This document shows positions 56,848 to 64,000 of a stretch of DNA of 64,000 nt, one piece after another. How positions within the stretch are numbered: the first letter of the stretch is position 1; each line of letters starts with the position of its first letter. The translations under genes and the position numbers were made by a program. The notes beneath the pieces were generated by a model. It saw only the letters and a list, made by a program, of their open reading frames with translations. It did not search any database and had not been told where the DNA came from. The stretch is from Eumeta japonica (lineage: Eukaryota; Arthropoda; Insecta; Lepidoptera; Psychidae). Location: contig BGZK01000715.1 of the NCBI GenBank assembly GCA_005406025.1, positions 1 to 64,000 on the forward strand, written 5' to 3'.

Positions 56848-58575
56848 CATTGTTTTCTCAACCTGGGACACCAAAATATTCATTATACGGAGAACAAAGA
56901 GCTAGAAATTGAGCTGTTCATAGACGGTGTTATCATTGATACATTCTGTATTACGGAGCACTGCCTTAAAAACTATCAGCTTCTTTTTGGTTTTGTTAAT
57001 CATCGAGTTGCAAGCTCTTTTACTAAGGAGAAAGCAATACATTGAAGTCCTTTAATTATTATACAAAAAGAATTTGAAATTCAAGGGAAGGACAGATATT
57101 GTGGACCTCTCTGTTGAACGAATTGTCGAAATTGCCTGTATGTAACTCGAGCGGCTTGTTGTGATGAGTGTGTACAGACTCTCCTATTCAATCTATGAAA
57201 TATTTAAATCGATTATGGACCATATCATGGATCTTTTATAACCATATATGGATCAGTTATAAAAATAAATACATTATAATCTGTGGTGACTTTAATGTAA
57301 ATTTATTAGATGTTACAAATCACAGTAACAGGATTCTGAAAATTTTTGGATGTTTAAATCTCTTTTTAGAAACTACGAGAATCCTTTGCATGTAAGACGT
57401 GCCTTGATAATATTTATAGAAATGTCGAACCACAAAAAAATGATTATTAATAATTAAAATCAGACCATAATAATCAGTTACATTTTATCAAAATATCTAC
57501 TAAAAATACATAAAAAGAAACATAAGGTTTATAGCAGAGATTGAAAAACGCTTCATTAACTTATGATTGAAAAAATATTATGTAGAGAATTCCGGATCTG
57601 CAATGCTGTGACGATTCCAATGAGATGTAGAATTCAATATTCAATGTATAAAATTTGAATATGATAATATATTTCAACCAACATATATTAAAATATATAC
57701 GACTCATAATCATTAAGTGAATGAGCAACAATGGGAATTAATATAAGTAGAAAGAAATTATATGAGCTTTATAACGAATACGCTTATAATAATAGTGAAA
57801 CTTTTGCGGAATATTTTAGAAAATATTCAAAAATATTTAAATGTGTTTGCATCGCAGCTAAAGCCAAGTAGATAAACAATAAAGTATAAAAATAATAAAA
57901 ACGTGATAAAAGAGACCTGGGGAGTCACAAAGAGCGATATTGCCAAAATTAAGGGCCGCCTATATTGATTTGGAACTAAAATTACACCACAAGTCCTTAA
58001 AAAAAGATATAGAGGTTGTTGAGGTCTTTGAAAAGTTCTTAATTGACATTCTAGTTTCGGCCACCGAGACTCTTAAATCATCTACCACTCTTGCTGACTC
58101 ATTATTGAGAGAAAGTACTAGGATCTGTGGCATTAGTTTCGAATTTAAGTACATATATAAATAAGTAAGAGATTATAAAAACATTTGAGACGTTGAAAAT
58201 GAAGAAGACTGCTGACTCCCATGGTCTTTCTGCTACAATTATAAACTATCATTGACTGTAATGTGCGACACTTGTTGTTTATTTTTAATAAATGTAAAGG
58301 CAATGGTGCGTTTCCCGATCTGATGAAAGAAAGCAAAGTTATTCTATTGTTTAAAGGAGGTAGTACATCAAAAACAAACTTTAGGCTTATATTTATACTG
58401 CCGATATTATGTAAAATTAAAAAAAAGACTGATTTAAATCTATTACTAGCCCATTCTCATACTAATCATTTAATGCCCAAATATCAATTCAGATTTACAC
58501 CGGCTTGCTCAACAGTCGGCTTTGGTGTTGAGCTTATTCAATATTTTTTTAGAGCTTGGGAGCATTATTAAATAG
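56848..58575 (+). mobile_element. Decayed jockey/CR1-like LINE: endonuclease and start of reverse transcriptase
   Basis: A plus-strand remnant of the same broad LINE type as 26591-27810, but covering the complementary 5' portion of the protein. It ends abruptly inside the RT domain near 58575. The copy is full of stops and shows no 3' UTR, so it was truncated or deleted after insertion. Confidence 0.8.
56860..58570 (+). pseudogene. Endonuclease-reverse transcriptase pseudogene, jockey/CR1-like
   Basis: Endonuclease: HQNIHYTENKELEIELFIDG and the ITEHCL block (56872-56960) match the N-terminal QN...ExEVLI...SEHWL region. IIICGDFNVNLL (57271-57310) carries the EEP GDFN motif. The C-terminal SDH block is lost. 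Linker: RKKLYELYNEYAYNNSETF then AEYFRKYSKIFK (57741-57845). Reverse transcriptase: KKTADSHGLSATIIN (58199-58250) is the K-SxGxDG block. FPDLMKESKVILLFKGGS (58312-58366) then FRLIFILPILCKI is the NxRPISLL block, and PKYQFRFTPACST then GVELIQYFFRAWE (58473-58563) is the QFGFR block. Several in-frame stops and frameshifts occur; the FADD region is absent. Confidence 0.82.
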
Positions 58576-61008
58576 CTTGCAATTTTTTAAATACTTTATC
58601 AAGTAATTATTTTATTTATAATAAAAAGAAAATATTTATATTAGCCATCTATAATCATTCGACGCACAATCTTTTTTTTGGTTTTTTACTTTCATTCCTG
58701 AAGGCTTACTTACTCAAAAGATTACTTTGCCGTCGAAGCAAATGGTCTTCCGGACTAAATCTTGACCATTACAGGTAAATTCACCTATGAAATTGTAACT
58801 TAAATCCAATTAAACTACATATTCTGTGTCATAAAAGGCTTTGGTTCCAGACGTAGTGTCTTTCTTTCTTTAAATTACACGAAAATTTTAGATGCTATGC
58901 AGCATTTTAAGATGTTTGGGCCCCGCAACCTACGGTAGTTTACGCCTTATGTATTTTAATTGGAAATTTAGGCATCCTCTTAATATTTTTCTTTTACTTT
59001 TTTTTGTATTTCATTATTATTATTATTTTTTTTTTTTTGGTGCTTATTAGGCTAACAAAATATAAATTTCCAGAGCTCCGAATGTGGACATCACTAAATA
59101 TATACTAGGAGACCTTAAGAGCCACAAATCAAATTTATGAGTCACATCTGATAATTATTTTTGCGCTTAAAATCGATTTTCTACGGCCCCTCTCTGTTTT
59201 ACGCTGGATTTATGAATAACCTTGCTTGTAATTAGATTGAAACAAATAAATTATACTTTGCCCAAGTCTCTTTTTAAAGCGATTCATCATTTTGTTCCTT
59301 TATATCGTACCTCGAAACAAACAAAAAGTTTGTTAAATAAAATTAAGAGTTGCCGAAATTTGTTTTGGTTAGATTACGTGTCCCTTTTTACAAATGGCGT
59401 GTTTCTTCAAAGATTTACTCCAACATTAATAATAATAAGTGTGGAGTGTAGAGTAAGCATATAAAAATATATTCGTCTTATTTTTGAAAAATACATTGGA
59501 GGCGATTAATGGCAAATGTACCTCTACTGGTTGATTTAAATACATGGATAATTGTGCATTGAGGTTTTTAAACCACAACGGAAAATAGAAGGGTGTTATT
59601 CGCTGGACCCTTATATCCGTCTGTCTGTCTGTCTGTATGTCTATTTGTGGTATCGTAGCTTACGACGTGATCAGTCTAATGAGTTTTTAAAGTGAATCTT
59701 TAGTAGAATAGTTCTAATTTGAAACTCGAAATGAAAATGTGCATGACAGAGACAAACACTTAAATGTGTAGGATTAAGCCGGCAAGACAATCAGATAGAA
59801 TACATTTATAGCCTCCCCATTCTTGTCCACTAACCATTGTACTTTTATGTGATCCTGTACATTGTAGAGCTAAATCGAGAGACCAAGCATCGGTGTGTAT
59901 CTACATTGCACATAGTCTAATGCTTGCTTTCATCCAAGAGTTTTACCTATATTAGTACATGCGTGTAGTCCTGCATATTGCGAAACCTTGGGAGAAGATA
60001 GCGTGTAAAAAGTAAAGTATAGAAGGTATATCTACATTGTAGTTTAATATTTTCTAATCACAAAATTTCATTCTTAATTCTTACTGCTCATAATCACATG
60101 TCACATAATCACAATCATTAAACACATTTTAAACTATAAAAATATTATAAAAAAATTTGCAATTATTTTAATCCTAATACTCTATAGTCATCTCAATCTC
60201 CCGTAGGTTACTTTTCTGAAGTTGCATTTCTACTCTTTATTAAATACGTACAAGCAGATTTTTTTTTTATTAAAAGGCTGGTTTACACGAAATTATTCTC
60301 AGCTGTATGTGATGAAAATCGATTCAAGAAGCTTAAAGTTCATTAACGATCATCATCGGTTTGAAATTTAATACAACATATTAATCCGATCGTACTATAA
60401 TAATTATTTTGAGCAGATGGTGCGACAAGGACAGTACACAAATTGTCCAACTCTTCGACTATTTACAGCAGACGAGACCAATTAAATGACTTCAAATATA
60501 ACATGTCTCAAAGAACGATTGGTGTATACAGAGGGTAAAATATTCTTCTAATGAAGCAAAAAAATGACCGCATGATTTTAACTTTATTAAAAATAAACTC
60601 GAGGATTTTGGATTTAGTATAATTGGTTACGATAAATATCTGGTGTAGACGATGAACAAGAGCTCAGAATGTACCAGAAAGTTGGTCGGTCACTAGATGC
60701 CAGGTTTATAAAATTTAGACCAATGCTATTTTATATTTCCACAAGTTCGAAGTTACTGACTTACGTTTATCACAACCTTCGTAATATTTAATTTATAAAC
60801 TTATATACAAAATGAGAATGAAAACGAAGCGTGTTATAACTTTGATGCCTTCCTCTGACTGTTGCTTCTTGGTTTCGTAACGAACGAGTGAATCGATTGC
60901 AATGCTATCATTTTTAATTTGCTAAAATTTATAACCTTGAAACAAAATAAGTGCGGGACTAGTTAGCTCGCAAGTTTCTGTCAATAAAATAAATATAAAA
61001 AATTTGTA
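58576..61008. other. Non-coding stretch with simple repeats
   Basis: (TTA)n followed by a poly-T run occurs at about 59011-59038. (GTCT)n occurs at 59617-59644 in a 'cgctggacccttatatccgt' context that belongs to a common insect repeat. An 80-codon plus-strand open frame (59222-59464) has no recognised domain. Confidence 0.45.
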
Positions 61009-61310
61009 AAACAGTTGACTCTGCAGGCCATCCCTAAAACTTACACCTTATGATATTTATCGATGTGTATTTGAGCTCCTCGAGTAGAAAAATGTATTGT
61101 CTCAAAGATAAAGATTCTTTAAGCATTTTGAGCTCAAAAATTTGACCAAACAGTTGACCTTGTAGGCCATTGCTGAAACTTTTTGCTTCTTTCGGGATTA
61201 AAATCTTCAGTAATACACCTAAAATACACCTTGCAGTAAATCATCGAATTTGAGCTTAAAAGTTTGTCCGAGAGAGGCTTAAGAGCTTTTCTAAGCTCTC
61301 CTAAATCAAA
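61009..61310 (+). repeat. Tandem dimer of a lepidopteran satellite-like repeat
   Basis: 'aaacagttgactctgcaggcc' (about 61009) and 'aaacagttgaccttgtaggcc' (about 61148), each followed by 'atyNctraaactt', mark two copies of a unit of about 139 bp. 'tgagctcctcgag' and 'ttgagctcaaaaatttgacc' are further shared pieces. I recognise this as a dispersed lepidopteran tandem-type repeat. Confidence 0.6.
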
Positions 61311-61689
61311 AACATAATTTACTATCTAATATAATACATTTTTAGTTCTTCGCATTCAAACATGTAAATTTATTTAAATAAAACGCTATTTTTTATTTTA
61401 TAAGTAAGATATCTAATGAATGCGTTCGACTTAGATTGGTTTTTATTTGCATTGAACGTAGTTTTTAAGCAAATAGACTTGACGTAAATAAAACGTTTTT
61501 GCCAATTTTTCGTTAATATATAGGTATAATAAGACAATTTAATTCGATATAAGTCAATAGATAGATATCTATCGAACAAACCAACCAATGTTTGGATGCA
61601 ATTTGCAATGTTATACGTAGCTTTCTAAGCAGAAAAGCTAGTTAGCTTTAGGAACTCTTCGGTATAGTAGTTTAAAAAATAATGTCTAA
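61311..61689. other. AT-rich non-coding stretch, nothing recognised
   Basis: No supported feature. Confidence 0.45.
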
Positions 61690-62680
61690 AAAACTATGAT
61701 AATTTATTAAACACGTACACATACACATGCACACGCACACACGCGTACACGCGCGCGCACAGTCATACAAACAAACAGACATCACATGGAAAATAGTCGA
61801 AATAGATTCCTAGTATCTATAACAATGAGAGCTGGTGAAAACTCTATTTTCCAAAATCGAGGTGCAAACGGTAATATCCCAATTGATCTGCATAGCGGGA
61901 AATTTAAAAAATTAAAAACAGTTGACCCTGAATTTCTTATTCATTTCGAATTTGAAGCAATCGAAAACAACGGGCATGGCTCGAAAAATAATCAAAGTAG
62001 AGTCCGAGGACTGAAATGTCAAGATCCTGTAAAAACTTGATTTTTAAAAATCCGAATGAAAAAAATAACTGTTTTCCAATTTTTTTTTTAAATTTTCAAT
62101 TATCTGATGGCGATACGTTAACAATAACTTTCCAGATTTTTTAATTTTTTTAATATTTCTTTGCGGGAAGTTAACAGTCTAGTAATTATTTGATAAAATA
62201 CTTTTTCAAAATTTTCGAACTGCTATATCTTTCGAATGATTCAACCAAATTAGATGGTGCTTATAGCAATCAATAGAGCTTTTCAACTACAAAATGTGGC
62301 TAAGTCCAAACAACCGATTTGACAAGAGATTGACATGCTATCTTAATAAAAACACTTTTTTTGCTATCTTTCTCCACCTATAATATTTTGAATGAATAAA
62401 TCGATTTTGATAAGTTTGCGTCAGTCGTTTTACTTTTTGGAGAAAATAACTGATTAGATTTTGAAATCGATTGGTATAGTAGTCTAAACACTATTACGTT
62501 CTTGAAAATACCACTTTTCAGAAACTTTTAATTTGAGATTTTTCAAAAACAACTGGGTTGAATCAGTTCAAATTGGCAGAAAATCTAAATTAAACATACG
62601 CCTTTTCAATGCCGTACATTGCGTGTAGCACGGACACGCACGCGCGCACGCATACTCTCACGCACACACACATGTTTAGC
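61690..62680 (+). repeat. Long AC-tract-associated lepidopteran repeat, modular
   Basis: Order of parts: (CA/CG)n at 61711-61765; 'cagacatcacatggaaaata', 'gagctggtgaaaactctatt', 'caaaatcgaggtgcaaacgg' and 'agcgggaaattt'; then modules with 'gctatatctttcgaatgatt' and 'tcgattttgataagtttgcg', each followed by related AT-rich blocks; and a closing 'cacgcacgcgcgcacgc' tract at 62634-62672. The modules recall those at 12160-12660, and the opening part recalls the reverse complement of 8560-8700. The 84-codon frame at 61786-62040 is a by-product. Confidence 0.65.
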
Positions 62681-64000
62681 ATAATCAAGAATTTACAATA
62701 TCAGAATTTACAATTTACAATATTTACAATATCATGTTCAATATCCGTGTAGGAATACAAAGCATACGAGTAGCATCTCAAGAGGAACAAAAAGGTTCGA
62801 TTATTAAACAGGAGCGATAGCTGTATGCTCTTCCGACCAGAACAACATCTTAGATGGTGCGGCACGAAAGCTTCCTCCCCCTTACCTAAATATGGTCCAG
62901 CCCCTTCAGATGGTATTACTTCAGCGTGTTTCAGGTTCGTCTATCTTATAGCGACCGTGGGAGAAAAGTGTGTATCCAACAAGTTGAAGCTTATCGAACA
63001 CTAGTTCACATAATCATAATCTTCTATCAGCTCGTTTTGTTTGTGTCACCTTTCATAGTCTTTCTGAGGTTTCAAATATAAAAAAAAAATGTCAGCGAGA
63101 ATACATTCATACTATGACTTAGCGAACAAGTCGGATTCTTGACCTATAGAGAAGGTTGGACATGGATATGACAGATACGAGAGATGAATAAGGGCTAAAT
63201 AACTTCATATTTATATACAATGTTACAGGGATTAGATATTAGATTACGGACTTCGAGTCTTTCATGCTGACGCAGTGCAAGTCGACAGCTGTTAACAAAC
63301 GTTGTCACTGTTGTGTAGACAACATTCATGAACAACGGCTGAACGTGCCTCACTAATAGCAATTGGTGTTTAGTTAGTATCAACTAAACAGCTAATTGAT
63401 CAATTCGCCCGTGATAGGGATTGGACCCGGTATCTTTAGGTTCAAGAAAGTAACTGCAACCTAACTTAAGTATATTATTTGCATATATATGACGAAAAAA
63501 AGAGAAGCGTAAATTTTATATTGTTTTAATCCTAGATTTATGGAGTGGTGTATCATTTTGTGGATTGGCTCGTTTTGTTTTTGTTCACATTTCGCATCAA
63601 TATTGTACATTTAAGCTACTTATTTTGTTTATTTAAAGGTTCTTGTCCGCATTTAAGGGACAACATGATTCTATACCATTTAAGGGATCGTTTTATCGCT
63701 CGATATTTTTTAAATTATTTATTTAATTAATTACAATAAGATTTATCCCTTTGTTTCGAAACCAGACACACCTAATAAATTTTCTTATGATTGACCACCA
63801 TCCATTCTTAAACACATATTTAATCTGTTTACTAGCCCTCTTTGCACTATTTGAAGCATTCTATTATCAAACGAAAAAGCCTCATGAAATTTGGATAAAA
63901 CGTTTCCTCATCTTTTTTTTTTAGACCCATCCATTTATTAGGGAATCGTTCATTGATCACACTTCTCGCTATTAAAGCATTGTGAAGACCCGCTCCGTCA
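62681..64000. other. Non-coding stretch to the window end, nothing recognised
   Basis: 'tttacaata' is iterated at about 62687-62730. A GC-richer part lies at 62860-62960. Near 63412-63436 'ggattggacccggtatc' resembles a reversed tRNA B-box, but no A-box accompanies it. No gene is recognised up to the end. Confidence 0.4.

Noticed and set aside
63412..63436. Reverse-strand tRNA gene (B-box-like GGGTCCAATCC)
   Set aside because: No A-box, acceptor stem or terminator at the right distances.

Overview
The window is AT-rich nuclear DNA from a eukaryote, most likely a moth or butterfly (Lepidoptera). The evidence is the repeat content. Several families I know from lepidopteran genomes are present as recognisable copies: an RTE-like LINE whose protein ends in YPSGKQA, a jockey/CR1-like LINE, the dispersed repeat with a 'gcccatggatattcgcaac' core, and repeats bounded by AGGGTTCCGTA. 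There are also mariner and hAT DNA transposons. I see no prokaryotic gene organisation, no rRNA, no CRISPR array and no intact host protein-coding gene. The longest open frame (146 codons) lies inside a dead hAT transposase. The window therefore looks like intergenic or large-intron DNA made mostly of decayed mobile elements.

Layout. 1-8 kb: mostly featureless AT-rich DNA, with an insect dispersed repeat (2.51-2.83 kb), a degenerate mariner (3.81-4.72 kb) and a short CpG-dense island (7.4-7.57 kb). 8-13 kb: a tRNA-Leu-like pseudogene, two copies of a repeat built around an AC/GT microsatellite in opposite orientations, and two LINE 3' ends pointing away from each other. 13.4-17 kb: a GC-rich block, a 205-bp foldback element, a TATA-containing GC patch and one open interval with splice-like borders. 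18-25.5 kb: small hairpins, an endonuclease-domain fragment (21.3-21.6 kb), and a hAT element of about 2.4 kb inserted into a lepidopteran repeat with recognisable 8-bp target duplications. 26-28.2 kb: remnants of a jockey/CR1-like LINE. 30-34 kb: a 66-bp palindrome and a 3-copy tandem repeat. 37.2-38.5 kb: an RTE endonuclease/reverse transcriptase remnant. 40-48 kb: a mariner 5' fragment, an (ATC)n tract, AGGGTTCCGTA-type repeats and an old minus-strand LINE. 48.5-54.6 kb: further RTE-like LINE copies in both orientations and two strong palindromes. 56.8-58.6 kb: endonuclease and reverse-transcriptase pieces of a jockey/CR1-like LINE. 61-62.7 kb: tandemly arranged lepidopteran satellite-like repeats with AC tracts.

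None of the coding remnants is intact: every transposase or reverse transcriptase I recognise has in-frame stops, frameshifts or truncation. No cooperating gene system is visible. The points most worth checking are the nested hAT insertion, the long near-perfect palindromes, the CpG-dense islands (possible promoters or enhancers) and three open intervals with splice-like borders that could be exons of an unseen host gene. All family assignments come from recognising sequence by eye; no searches were run.
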